From NCBI RefSeq assembly GCF_005222805.1, contig NZ_STGC01000005.1:310001-374000 (forward strand): a stretch of DNA of 64,000 nucleotides, in the 5' to 3' direction. The stretch comes from Devosia sp. FKR38. Its GTDB lineage: Bacteria > Pseudomonadota > Alphaproteobacteria > Rhizobiales > Devosiaceae. The position numbers were made by a program, and so were the translations under genes. Below the pieces are notes generated by a model. That model searched no databases and was not told the origin of the DNA. It worked only from the letters and a program-made list of their open reading frames with translations. Shown piece after piece: positions 19,001-26,147 of the stretch (position 1 is its first letter; each line of letters opens with the position of its first letter).

Positions 19001-19467
19001 TTGGCGGCGATCAGCTCGCCGATCTGGCCCTGGCGCACCATGGCCGGCGAATGGGCACCGGTGGAGGCATCGGCGAAGAGCAACTGCACATCGCGGGCGC
19101 GCACTTCCTTGCCATTGACGCGATAGACCGAACCGGCCTCGCGCTCGATGCGGCGGGTGACTTCGAGCACATCGGCGGTGTTGAGGGCGGCCGGCGCAGT
19201 GCGGTCCGAATTGTCCAGCACCAGGGTGACTTCGGCCGAGTTGCGGCCCGGCCGGTTGCCCGAGCCGGAAAAGATCACATCGTCCATGCCCGAGGCGCGC
19301 ATGGCCTTGTAGGAGCTTTCGCCCATGACCCAGCGCATGGCTTCCACGAGATTGGATTTGCCGCAGCCATTGGGCCCGACAATGCCGGTCAGCCCCGGCT
19401 CCATGACCAGGGTGGTTTCGTCGCAGAAGGATTTGAAGCCATGCAGCTTGAGGCGGGAGAACTTCAT
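16012..19467 (-). CDS. smc: Chromosome segregation ATPase SMC
   Basis: Structural maintenance of chromosomes protein of 1151 residues that folds and segregates the chromosome with ScpA/ScpB. Walker A is GPNGCGKSN (residues 31-39). Two very long Ala/Glu/Arg-rich coiled coils (about 170-490 and 650-1000) flank a hinge near 500-640. The C-terminal head carries the signature LLSGGEQALTAM and the Walker B segment CVLDEVDAPLDD. Length and layout are normal. It follows dsbA by about 70 bases; dciA-dsbA-smc next to a divergent mutY is a common alphaproteobacterial arrangement. Confidence 0.97.
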   Translation of the reverse strand: MKFSRLKLHGFKSFCDETTLVMEPGLTGIVGPNGCGKSNLVEAMRWVMGESSYKAMRASGMDDVIFSGSGNRPGRNSAEVTLVLDNSDRTAPAALNTADVLEVTRRIEREAGSVYRVNGKEVRARDVQLLFADASTGAHSPAMVRQGQIGELIAAKPTARRALLEEAAGISGLHSRRHEAELRLRAAEGNLERVDDIIAQVDSQLETLKRQARLATRYRALSGDIRRAEATLFHIRWVAARFAEREAEAQQAVLIRALADATHHELAAQKALKAADAALQPLRDREAVTGAVLQRYTILSEQLAEETRRIGQRKAELDDRIRQLAADGTRERDLVAESELTLAQNAAELAQLQDEIASAQADFDEARDVADIAREAVDDAEAEARAAADALAQLRARRGQAQRSLVDAEGRVARLARELADVQAEAQAVAAQLDADDTLSQKRTALAEAQEQAYAAEALATEAEAASTQAQDALDDARPKLADIDAALNRLEAEAATLGKMLNVGASLWPAIVDELKVTPGYETALGAALGDDLDASSDAGAPMHWSVPVDHTDDAALPQAAEPLSRYVTGSALLKRRLDQIGLISGVDGPSLMHALKPGQRLVTLEGALWRWDGFVAAADAPSAAAQRLAQRNRLAELDEDIARTRGERNGWKRQVDALAAALETARQDERARREAWRSAQHAIGAAQAEVDTAQRAMGDLTTRQSTLAEAQLRLEASRNEAEAARAEAEKALAGAGTEDEAAHHANAAQARLTAMRDRSDQARLRLGSFESAATMRASRVAQLERDSQSWQRRRDSAQAQLATLDQRSAEVAAQRDALLAAPDGFDSRRAQLDDQIETASAEHQAAGDALASAQTGHREADRALRAASEVLANARIELTRIEERLKGYIAQRQQIERSIEESLQIPASKTLEASGIRPSDPLPAEAATEQRLDRLKAERERLGGVNLSAEKEAEEVQARLDLMVKDKNDLIEAIAKLRTGISSLNREGRARLNEAFVRVNAYFQELFTTLFGGGTAELSFVESDDPLEAGLEIIARPPGKKPQTMTLLSGGEQALTAMSLIFAVFLTNPAPICVLDEVDAPLDDANVERFCNLLDSMRQRTNTRFMVITHNPITMSRVDRLFGVTMAERGVSQLVSVDLTTAETFLEVG

Positions 19468-19536
19468 GTCACCCGCCCCAAGCCCAAGCCGTGGCGCCGC
19501 CCCACAAGGAGGCGGCGGAATGCGGCGGGATGCGCT

Positions 19537-20346
19537 TTACTTGACAGGCGTTGCTGCGCCAGCGGCCGGGGCCATCGCGTCGGTTGCAGCAGGCGCCATG
19601 GCGTCGGTTGCGGCCGGTGCCATGGCATCGGTTGCCGGGACAGCGGCGTCAGCGGCCGGTGCGGCTGCGGCAGGCGCGGCGGCGGTGGGGACGAAATCGG
19701 CAGGCAGCAGCGGATCGACGACCGCACCCAGCGACTCGACACTCTGTTCACCGCTGATTGTCTTGCCGTTGACATAGAATGTCGGCGTGCCTTCCAGCTT
19801 GAAATCGTTCAGTGCCTGCTCGCGCACCGCTTCCATCCCCTTGAACAGGTCCTGATTCGTCAATGCAGCGTCAAACGTTTCCTGGGTAAAGCCCAGCTGC
19901 TTGGCGATTTCCAGGATCGCGTCGCGCGGGGTCTGCGAGCTGGCCCAGGTGGTCTGCGTCTTAAAGAACGTCGAGACCACATTGTGGTAATTGGTCGGGC
20001 CGGCGGCCTCGGCCAGCATGAACACGGCGGCATCGAGCACATTGCGCACGAAGGGGCGGCTGATGAACTTGACCTTGCCCGTATCGACATAGGCGGCGAT
20101 GAAGCCGGGCAGCACATCATTGGCGAAGGACGCACAGTGCGGGCAGGTCGGCGAGGCATATTCGATCACGGTCACCGGCGCGGTGTCGCTGCCCAGGACG
20201 TGATCGACATAGCCGCCAGCAGGCGCCATCAGCTTGGCCACATCGACGGTGTCGCCTTCGGCTGCATTGGCGGTGGCGACCCCGCACAGGCTCAGCGCCG
20301 ATGCGGCTGCTGCCAGAATAAGGGTGTCACGGCGGGTAAATTTCAC
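19537..20346 (-). CDS. DsbA-family thiol-disulfide oxidoreductase with Ala/Pro-rich tail
   Basis: Exported thioredoxin-fold protein of 269 residues expected to introduce or reshuffle disulfides in the periplasm. The signal peptide carries twin arginines (FTRRDTL) and ends near ANAAEG, so Tat or Sec export is possible. The active site is CPHC (residues 68-71) in IEYASPTCPHC, and a cis-proline segment (TPTFYVNG) is present. After about residue 215 the protein becomes an Ala/Pro-rich tail with three tandem copies of ATDAMAPA, which is not part of the fold. It lies between dciA and smc on the same strand. Confidence 0.9.
   Translation of the reverse strand: MKFTRRDTLILAAAASALSLCGVATANAAEGDTVDVAKLMAPAGGYVDHVLGSDTAPVTVIEYASPTCPHCASFANDVLPGFIAAYVDTGKVKFISRPFVRNVLDAAVFMLAEAAGPTNYHNVVSTFFKTQTTWASSQTPRDAILEIAKQLGFTQETFDAALTNQDLFKGMEAVREQALNDFKLEGTPTFYVNGKTISGEQSVESLGAVVDPLLPADFVPTAAAPAAAAPAADAAVPATDAMAPAATDAMAPAATDAMAPAAGAATPVK
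19565..19636. repeat. Three tandem 24-bp units inside the dsbA-like gene
   Basis: Three adjacent 24-base units (19565-19588, 19589-19612, 19613-19636) differ at only a few positions and encode the eight-residue repeat ATDAMAPA in the C-terminal tail. The number of units could vary by slippage without breaking the frame. Confidence 0.85.
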
Positions 20347-20434
20347 AGCTCAGGCTCCTGTTTTGATTGTGGCGACACTACACGGGCAAAATGTGAGGGC
20401 AAGTGGGCAGCTTTATCACTGCTCGGTGAACGCA

Positions 20435-20950
20435 CTATCCGTGTTTCCGCTCCGCTCGGCTGGCCAGGGCATGACCGAGCTTGCGCAGGGCTTCCCGCAC
20501 CTCCTCGTCGGCCACGTCGGCAACTTCCGCCCCGACCCTGGCCACCACGGATTGGCTGGGTTGAAGAGGAGTATTGGCGACCGGCGCTGAACCGGGCCTG
20601 AATGGCTCGGCCGAGAGGCGCACGCTGCCCACCAGCACGAAGCCGAAATAGCGGTTGACGGCGGCGGCAATGCGCTCGCCCTCATGGGCAATGGCCAGCG
20701 CATGGCCGGGCACGCAGCGCAGCAGCAGCGTGGCGCCTTCGGCACTGCGCTCGCCGCGCGGCCAGCTCAGCTTGTCGGGAATGGCCACGCTGTCATAGGG
20801 CTTGGGCGCCATCACCGACCAATGGGTGATGATGTCGCGACTGGCAAAGCCGCGCTGCTTGAGCACGGGATCGAGCGCGCCGCTGAGCACATCGGCCATG
20901 CTCATGGTCCGATTGCGACGCTTGGGCTCTGGTGGATCGTCTTTGGCCAT
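20435..20950 (-). CDS. DciA-like DUF721 protein
   Basis: Protein of 171 residues with an N-terminal DUF721 domain, the family that includes DciA, the helicase loader of bacteria lacking DnaC. Family features are the basic start (KRRNRTMSMADVL), the WSVMAP segment, LLLRCVPGHALAIAHEGERI and NRYFGFVLVGSVRL. The C-terminal third is variable and acidic. ATG 20950 gives the normal N-terminus. The position between mutY (divergent) and dsbA-smc supports the assignment. Loading of DnaB is known for family members and is inferred here. Confidence 0.8.
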   Translation of the reverse strand: MAKDDPPEPKRRNRTMSMADVLSGALDPVLKQRGFASRDIITHWSVMAPKPYDSVAIPDKLSWPRGERSAEGATLLLRCVPGHALAIAHEGERIAAAVNRYFGFVLVGSVRLSAEPFRPGSAPVANTPLQPSQSVVARVGAEVADVADEEVREALRKLGHALASRAERKHG

Positions 20951-20975
20951 GGTGCCCAAGTATCGCGACGCCGGG

Positions 20976-21010
20976 CCTCCCCACAAGGGGGAAGAGGGTG
21001 GAAGGGGCCG
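20976..21010. repeat. GC-rich intergenic palindromic repeat, copy 1
   Basis: A stretch of the form CCTCCCC-ACAAGGGGG, continuing to GAAGGGGCCG, lies between dciA and mutY. A similar string ending in the same AAGGGGCCG is found at 53805-53836. The imperfect CTCCCC/GGGG pairing and intergenic placement suggest a dispersed palindromic repeat family. Confidence 0.4.
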
Positions 21011-21079
21011 GGAGCCAACCTATCCGAAGTGAAGGTGGCCCCCTTGTTTCAATCCGCCGCCCGGATATATCCGATAGCC

Positions 21080-22132
21080 ATGCATCTCCCCAATCCCGCC
21101 CCCATCGACGCCGACGCCGTGCTCGTCTGGTATGATCGCCATGCCCGCGACCTGCCGTGGCGGGTGGCGCCGGCTGATCGCGCCAAAGGCACCCGGCCCG
21201 ATCCCTATCGGGTCTGGCTGAGCGAGGTGATGCTGCAGCAGACGACCGTGGCCGCCGTGAAGGCCTATTTCCTGCGCTTCACCAGCCTCTGGCCGACCGT
21301 GGCTGATCTGGCTGCGGCGCCGCTCGACAGCGTGCTGCGTGAATGGGCGGGCCTGGGCTATTACGCTCGTGCGCGGAACCTGCATGCCTGCGCCCAGGCG
21401 GTGGTGGCCGAGCATGGCGGTGTGTTCCCCGACAGTTCAGAGGGCCTGCAGGCGCTGCCGGGCATTGGCGCCTATACCAGCGCCGCCATCGCCGCGATCG
21501 GCTTTGACGAGCCGGTTGCCGTGCTCGATGGCAATCTCGACCGGGTGCTGGCGCGCTACTATGCGCTCGATGTGCCGGTGCGCGAGGCCAAGGACGCGCT
21601 TCGCGCCGCCCTCCAGGCCAGCGTGCCCCAGCGGGCCGGCGACTATGCCCAGGCCATGATGGATCTGGGCGCCACTATCTGTGCGCCGCGCGCCGCCGCC
21701 TGCATGCTCTGCCCGATCCAGCCCGGCTGCATCGCCACGCGGCAGGGCGATCCGACGCTTTATCCGGTCAAGCCGGTCAAGGCCGACCGGCCGGTGCGCC
21801 GGGGCCATGCCTTTGTCATGCGCGACAGCGCGGGCGATGTCTATCTGCAGAGCCGGCCGGCCAAGGGCCTGCTGGGTGGCATGACCGAAGTGCCGGGTTC
21901 GGACTGGACGTCTGACCTCGGCGCCGCTGCCTATCCGCGCGACGCCGCCTGGCAGCATCGCGGCCAAGTGGTGCATGTGTTCACCCATTTCCGCCTCGAG
22001 CTTGAAGTCTGGTCAGCCGAAGTCGCGCCCGATGGTCTCGATGGCGGCTGGTGGGCGGCGCCACATTCGCTCAAGGGCGAGGCCCTGCCGACGCTGTTCC
22101 GCAAGGTGCTGGCAGCGGCCGGGCTGGACTGA
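21080..22132 (+). CDS. mutY: A/G-specific adenine glycosylase MutY
   Basis: Base-excision repair enzyme of 350 residues that removes adenine opposite 8-oxoguanine. The helix-hairpin-helix domain has the catalytic Glu49 (SEVMLQQT), LPGIGAYTSAAI and the catalytic Asp150 in VLDGNLDRV. The [4Fe-4S] cluster ligands are C201-x6-C208-x2-C211-x5-C217, and a C-terminal NUDIX-like domain recognises 8-oxoG. ATG 21080 gives the normal N-terminus although the frame is open far upstream. It is divergent from dciA and ends 14 bases before the convergent tetR gene. Confidence 0.96.
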   Translation: MHLPNPAPIDADAVLVWYDRHARDLPWRVAPADRAKGTRPDPYRVWLSEVMLQQTTVAAVKAYFLRFTSLWPTVADLAAAPLDSVLREWAGLGYYARARNLHACAQAVVAEHGGVFPDSSEGLQALPGIGAYTSAAIAAIGFDEPVAVLDGNLDRVLARYYALDVPVREAKDALRAALQASVPQRAGDYAQAMMDLGATICAPRAAACMLCPIQPGCIATRQGDPTLYPVKPVKADRPVRRGHAFVMRDSAGDVYLQSRPAKGLLGGMTEVPGSDWTSDLGAAAYPRDAAWQHRGQVVHVFTHFRLELEVWSAEVAPDGLDGGWWAAPHSLKGEALPTLFRKVLAAAGLD

Positions 22133-22145
22133 GCAGCCATACGGC

Positions 22146-22718
22146 TCACCGCGCGCCGATGCCTTCGACAACGATGCGGATGATGCGCCTGATCTCGTCA
22201 GCGACGAAGGGCCGTCCGGCGAGGACGGAGAGCATGGCCTGGCCATAGATGCCCAGCAGGATCAGCGCCAGCAGATTGGCGTCTTCATCGCGGCGGATGA
22301 CGCCCTGGCTCTGGCCGAGTGCAACAATGTCACGCACCAGGCGCTGAAACGATGGCCGATCAGGCGGCGGCGCAAGCTCTGGCCGGTCGGCCGGAGCAAG
22401 GGCGAGCCGGGCCAGCGCCGGATTGGCCAGGCACCACTGGGCGCTGTCGAGGAAGACCGTTTCGAGCAGGGCCACCGCACCGTCGCCCGCCAGCATGCGG
22501 CTGCGGTAGGACCCGTCCTGCGCTTCCACCCGGGCAATGAGCTGGAGGGCAATGTCCTCCTTGGAGGCGAAGAGATTGTAGACCGTCTTCCGCGTCAGGC
22601 CGGCGCGGATGGCGATTTCCTCGACAGAAGTCGCCTCATAGCCCAGCGCCCGGAATGCCGCGTCGGCGGCATTGAGAATGAGGAGGCGGGATCGGTCGGT
22701 ACGCTTGGGGATTGCCAT
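22146..22718 (-). CDS. TetR family transcriptional regulator
   Basis: One-component repressor of 190 residues. The N-terminal helix-turn-helix is clear (ALGYEATSVEEIAIRAGLTR followed by KTVYNLFASKEDI), with a helical ligand-binding domain after it. ATG 22718 is chosen because the domain normally starts a few residues before the first helix; the frame stays open to 22820 but would cross the operator region. It is divergent from a DUF4336 gene and shares with it a 52-base intergenic region full of palindromes, so it probably controls both itself and that gene. The inducer is unknown. Confidence 0.9.
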   Translation of the reverse strand: MAIPKRTDRSRLLILNAADAAFRALGYEATSVEEIAIRAGLTRKTVYNLFASKEDIALQLIARVEAQDGSYRSRMLAGDGAVALLETVFLDSAQWCLANPALARLALAPADRPELAPPPDRPSFQRLVRDIVALGQSQGVIRRDEDANLLALILLGIYGQAMLSVLAGRPFVADEIRRIIRIVVEGIGAR

Positions 22719-22756
22719 GTTTACACAATGGTATAAATTTATACGCATGTAAACAT
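22717..22756. promoter_or_regulatory. Nested palindromic operator between tetR and the DUF4336 gene
   Basis: A perfect nine-base inverted repeat, ATGTTTACA (22717-22725) and TGTAAACAT (22748-22756), brackets a perfect 14-base palindrome GTATAAATTTATAC (22731-22744). The outer repeat overlaps the tetR start codon and ends about 15 bases before the divergent start. This is the likely binding site or sites of the adjacent TetR protein and probably contains both promoters, being AT-rich in a GC-rich context. Confidence 0.75.
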
Positions 22757-22770
22757 TGCGGAGGCCGCCC

Positions 22771-23463
22771 ATGCAGGCGTTTGGCCCGAATATCTGGATT
22801 GCGGAGGGATCAACGGTCACCGCGGCGGCCGGGTTTGCCTATCCCACCCGCATGGCCGTGCTCCGCTTGGCGCGCGGGGATCTGGTGATCTGGTCGCCCA
22901 TTGCCCTGTCCGAAGCGCTGGCCACTGCGGTCAATGCACTGGGCGTGGTGCGTTTTCTGGTGGCACCCAATGGCCTGCACCACAGCTTCCTGGCCGATTG
23001 GCAGCAGGCTTTTCCCGACGCCACGGTCTGTGCGCCGCCCGGACTGCGAGAGAAACGCCGCGATATCCGATTTGACGTCGACTTCAGCGATGGCCCGGTC
23101 GCTGATTGGGCCGGGGAGATCGAGTTCGCCATCATGTGGGGCAATCGCATCACCACCGAGGTGGTGTTCTTCCACCGCGAGAGCCGCACCACCATTGTCA
23201 CCGATCTGATCCAGCAGTTTCCGCCGGGCTGGTTCAGCGGCTGGCGGGCGCTGGTCGCCCGGCTGGACCTGATGCTGGCCGACGAGCCGACCGTGCCGCG
23301 CAAATTCCGCATGGCGTTCTTCGACCGGCGGGCCGCGCGGCAGTCGCTTGCAACCATCCTGGCCTGGCCGACAGAGCGGGTGATCATGGCGCATGGCCCC
23401 CTGATCCCCAACGATGGGCAGGCCTTTCTGCGCCGGGCCTTTGGCTGGCTAGCAGGCCGCTAG
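22771..23463 (+). CDS. DUF4336 family protein (metallo-hydrolase-like)
   Basis: Protein of 230 residues resembling DUF4336, a family distantly related to metallo-beta-lactamase folds. Features seen are an N-terminal beta-rich segment (FGPNIWIAEGSTV), the VRFLVAPNGLHHSFLADW motif with paired histidines, and a C-terminal RVIMAHGPLIP segment. Its activity is unknown. ATG 22771 follows GGAGG six bases upstream; the TTG at 22756 lies inside the operator. It is divergent from tetR and probably repressed by it. Confidence 0.75.
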   Translation: MQAFGPNIWIAEGSTVTAAAGFAYPTRMAVLRLARGDLVIWSPIALSEALATAVNALGVVRFLVAPNGLHHSFLADWQQAFPDATVCAPPGLREKRRDIRFDVDFSDGPVADWAGEIEFAIMWGNRITTEVVFFHRESRTTIVTDLIQQFPPGWFSGWRALVARLDLMLADEPTVPRKFRMAFFDRRAARQSLATILAWPTERVIMAHGPLIPNDGQAFLRRAFGWLAGR

Positions 23464-23469
23464 AGGCGC

Positions 23470-23499
23470 AAAAAAGGCCCGCCTGTGGGGCGGGCCTCG
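23470..23499 (-). terminator. Terminator of the quinone oxidoreductase gene
   Basis: Inverted repeat AGGCCCGCC / GGGCGGGCCT with a short loop, followed on the minus strand by TTTTTT. It lies 23 bases beyond the oxidoreductase stop. Confidence 0.85.
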
Positions 23500-23521
23500 G
23501 TCAGCTTGATATTGGGATGGC

Positions 23522-24499
23522 TCAGGCGCGCAGCAGGATCTTGCCGGGGCGGCCGGGGATCTGGGCGGCGTCCATGGCCTTGCCGGCATCGGCGAGGTCG
23601 AACACGCCGCCGACCGGCAGCGGCAGCTTACCCTGGACGGCCAGGGTGATCAGCTCGCCGAAGAGCTGGCCCTTCTTTTCGCCGGACATGGCGGCGCTGA
23701 CCTTGGCGCCCCAGAAGCCCTTGATGGTGATTTCCTTAAAGATCACGGCGCCCGAATTGAGCGGCATGGGCGCGCCGGTGGCGGTGCCGAAGATCACCAG
23801 CTCGCCATCGCTGCCCAGCACGTCGATCAGCGATGCGCCGACCTCGCCACCCACCGAATCCACGGCCGAAACGGCGCCCTTGGGGCCGGTGATGGCTTTG
23901 ACCTGCTCGATCCAGTTGGCGTTCGAGGTGGCGATGACATGGGTCATGCCCAGCTCGGTCAGTTCCGCAACGGCCTCTTCGCGGCGGACCAGATTGATCA
24001 GGCCGATGCCACGTTCGGCGGTGAGGGCAGCCAGCACCTTGCCGACGGCGCCATTGGCAGCGGTCTGCACGATCCAGTCGCCGGCCTTGGCCTTGAGCAG
24101 GTCGAGCAGCGAAATGGCGCTGAACGGCATGGCGATCAGCTGGGCGGCAGCCTCATCGGCGATGGCAGCCGGGAGCGGGACAAGGCCAGCGGCGGGCGCC
24201 ACGAAAAACTCGGCCCAGGTGCCATTGATGCCGGCAACGGCGACGCGCTGGCCAACGAGGGCCGCATCAACGCCTTCGCCGACGGCATCGACCGTGCCGA
24301 CAGCCTCGGTGCCGCCGATGGCGGGCAGGGTGGGCTTGTAGCCATAGCTGCCGCGCGTGGTCCACAGATCGTGATTGTGGATGGGCGACAAAATGGTGCG
24401 GATGCGCACTTCGCCCTTGCCGGGATTGGGCTGGGCCACGTCGCCGAGCTTGGTGACCTCAGAGGGATTGCCGAAATTCTCATAAATGGCTGCGCGCAT
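23522..24499 (-). CDS. Zinc-type alcohol dehydrogenase-like / quinone oxidoreductase
   Basis: NAD(P)H-dependent medium-chain dehydrogenase/reductase of 325 residues. It has an N-terminal GroES-like domain (LSPIHNHDLWTTRGSYG) and a nucleotide-binding Rossmann domain with NGAVGKVLAALTAERG. The catalytic zinc ligands of true alcohol dehydrogenases are not evident, so reduction of quinones, enones or aldehydes is more likely. It lies 46 bases downstream of a TetR gene on the same strand, an arrangement often seen for electrophile-inducible reductases. Confidence 0.85.
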   Translation of the reverse strand: MRAAIYENFGNPSEVTKLGDVAQPNPGKGEVRIRTILSPIHNHDLWTTRGSYGYKPTLPAIGGTEAVGTVDAVGEGVDAALVGQRVAVAGINGTWAEFFVAPAAGLVPLPAAIADEAAAQLIAMPFSAISLLDLLKAKAGDWIVQTAANGAVGKVLAALTAERGIGLINLVRREEAVAELTELGMTHVIATSNANWIEQVKAITGPKGAVSAVDSVGGEVGASLIDVLGSDGELVIFGTATGAPMPLNSGAVIFKEITIKGFWGAKVSAAMSGEKKGQLFGELITLAVQGKLPLPVGGVFDLADAGKAMDAAQIPGRPGKILLRA

Positions 24500-24545
24500 G
24501 GCGAGCTCCTTGCTTTGGATAGGGATGTGAAAGGGAAGGGGTGGG

Positions 24546-25136
24546 TTAGGGGAAAAAGCGCCGGCGCGTGTCGTCCATGGCGTCGACGAGCGGCTGTTCG
24601 GACTTGCCCAGCTTGCTCAGGATCGCCGCGCCCAGCCATTGGCCATAGAGCAGGCGCGCCGCCCGGGCGGTGTCGCCTTGCGGGACAATCGAGCCATCGG
24701 CCATGCCCTGGGCGATGATCTGCTCGAGCCGTGCCACCAACTCGGTGACGCCGGCATCGAGCGTGGTGCGCATGTCCTCGGACAGGTCCGAGATTTCGCT
24801 GGCCAGCTTGACCACCAGGCACGTCTCGGCAATCGAGGGCTTGTTGGCGGCGGCCAGCCAGGCCGTGCAATAGGTCAGCAACCGCGCGCCGCCTGTGCCG
24901 GGCGCGGCGACGAGACTATCGACCCGGCCGAGATAGTCGGTGACATAGTCCTCCAGCAGCGCCTGCCCGAAGGCCTCCTTGGAGGCAAAATAATGGTAGA
25001 ACGAGCCCTTGGGCACGGCGCTTTCGGTCAGCAGTTCCTTCAGCCCCATGCCGGTAAAGCCCATGCCCAGCACCAGGCGACGGCCTGTCGACAGGATACG
25101 GCTGCGGGTCTGTTCGCTCTTGGGGATCGTGTTCAT
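24546..25136 (-). CDS. TetR family transcriptional regulator
   Basis: Repressor of 196 residues. The DNA-binding domain is typical (GFTGMGLKELLTESAVPKG followed by SFYHYFASKEAFG), close to the AcuR/NemR-like branch. A cysteine (AETCLVVKLASE) in the ligand domain could sense electrophiles, as in NemR-type proteins (inference). ATG 25136 fixes the usual N-terminus. It forms a likely operon with the downstream oxidoreductase and has an inverted repeat 20-35 bases upstream. Confidence 0.88.
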   Translation of the reverse strand: MNTIPKSEQTRSRILSTGRRLVLGMGFTGMGLKELLTESAVPKGSFYHYFASKEAFGQALLEDYVTDYLGRVDSLVAAPGTGGARLLTYCTAWLAAANKPSIAETCLVVKLASEISDLSEDMRTTLDAGVTELVARLEQIIAQGMADGSIVPQGDTARAARLLYGQWLGAAILSKLGKSEQPLVDAMDDTRRRFFP

Positions 25137-25156
25137 GGCGCTGATATAGGATGGAA

Positions 25157-25171
25157 TAGACCGGTCGTCTA
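25157..25171. promoter_or_regulatory. Operator-like inverted repeat upstream of tetR-oxidoreductase
   Basis: TAGAC-CGGTC-GTCTA is a five-base inverted repeat with a central GACCGGTC palindrome, lying just upstream of the regulator start. TAGAC/GTCTA half-sites are common for TetR regulators paired with reductases, so autoregulation is likely. Confidence 0.55.
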
Positions 25172-25425
25172 GTGATGGGTTGCGGATTTTTGGCGGGGGC
25201 TGGTTTGCGCGGTGTGCGGGGCTTGGGGGCGCGGGGTGGGGGAGCGGGGGAAGGGGGAGCAGGACGAGAGGCATGCGCCAATCGGCGGGGGCGCGGGCAT
25301 GGTGCGGACGCGTGCCGGTCTGGGCACATTGGTGGGACCGCTGCTAGCACCGCGATTTGCGCCGCGGGCGCGAACGGGGCTATGGACTTTGCGCAGGGCG
25401 CCACGGGCGCCGCAGGAGCAGACGA

Positions 25426-25908
25426 TTGAGTGTAGCCTTCACCAAGGAAGACAGCGCCGAAACCGCATCAGAAACCCTGCTGCCGGATCGGCCGATTTCC
25501 GACGCGCCCAATCTGGTGACGCCAGAGGGCCTGGCTGCGCTCGAACAGCAGCGCGATGCCGCCCGCGCCGCCTATGACGCGGCCACGCTGATCGAGGACG
25601 TCAACGAGCGCCGCCGCCAGGCCGCCAATCCGCTGCGCGACCTGCGCTATTTCGCAGAACGTGTCCGCACCGCGCAACTGGTGCCGGCGTCCGAAAACGC
25701 CACCGAAGTGGCCTTCGGCAGCACAGTGACCTTCGAACGCGACGACGGCCGCCGCCAGAGCTACCGCATCGTCGGCGAAGACCAGGCCGACCCCAAGGCC
25801 GGCACCATCTCCTATGTCTCCCCCATCGCCCGCGCGCTGATCGGCAAGACGGTGGGCGAAATGGTGAGCGTGGGGGCGATGGAACTGGAGATTGTGGCGG
25901 TCGGGTAG
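25426..25908 (+). CDS. GreA/GreB family transcription elongation factor
   Basis: Factor of 160 residues that enters the RNA polymerase secondary channel to rescue backtracked complexes. The N-terminal coiled coil (LEQQRDAARAAYDAATLIED) and the C-terminal FKBP-like domain (GSTVTFERDDGRRQSYRIVGEDQADP, in two blocks, then ALIGKTVGEM) are present. The start is TTG 25426, supported by AGGAG eight bases upstream and the family-typical MSVAFTKED. It lies upstream of a nucleotidyltransferase gene, beyond which a second copy of its 3' end is found (26901-27001). Confidence 0.88.
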   Translation: MSVAFTKEDSAETASETLLPDRPISDAPNLVTPEGLAALEQQRDAARAAYDAATLIEDVNERRRQAANPLRDLRYFAERVRTAQLVPASENATEVAFGSTVTFERDDGRRQSYRIVGEDQADPKAGTISYVSPIARALIGKTVGEMVSVGAMELEIVAVG

Positions 25909-26081
25909 GGGTGCTGGCGATGGGTGCAAAGCAGCACCAGCCCGCTCGGGCGATTGACAATTCCTCCGGTGGCGATAGCGTGAGCTGATGACCAAGAGGA
26001 CCGCAGTTTCGACCTCCACCACCACCGCGCTGCGGTGGTTGGTCACGTCATGAGCTAAAGCTAGTTCAGACACGCATGATC

Positions 26082-26109
26082 AACCCGCCGGATGCGAGCG
26101 GGTTTTTTT
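26082..26109 (+). terminator. Rho-independent terminator
   Basis: AACCCGC / GCGGGTT arms with a nine-base loop are followed by seven Ts. It lies 170 bases after the gre-like gene and 39 bases before the nucleotidyltransferase start, so it separates the two. The stretch between the gre stop and this terminator holds further small hairpins but no gene I can recognise. Confidence 0.85.
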
Positions 26110-26147
26110 GTGCCCGCCGCGTCCCCGCATGAGGAGAGGACGCCACA

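Noticed and set aside
16132..20601. A 1489-codon open frame on the plus strand opposite smc and dsbA
   Set aside because: High-GC antisense shadow: smc, dsbA and dciA on the other strand have clear motifs, while this frame has a low-complexity Gly/Ala/Arg composition and no recognisable domain.
25909..26081. Possible decayed tRNA or attachment site between the gre-like gene and the terminator
   Set aside because: Some stem-like pieces and a TTCGAC string are present, but no acceptor stem, anticodon arm or CCA fits.
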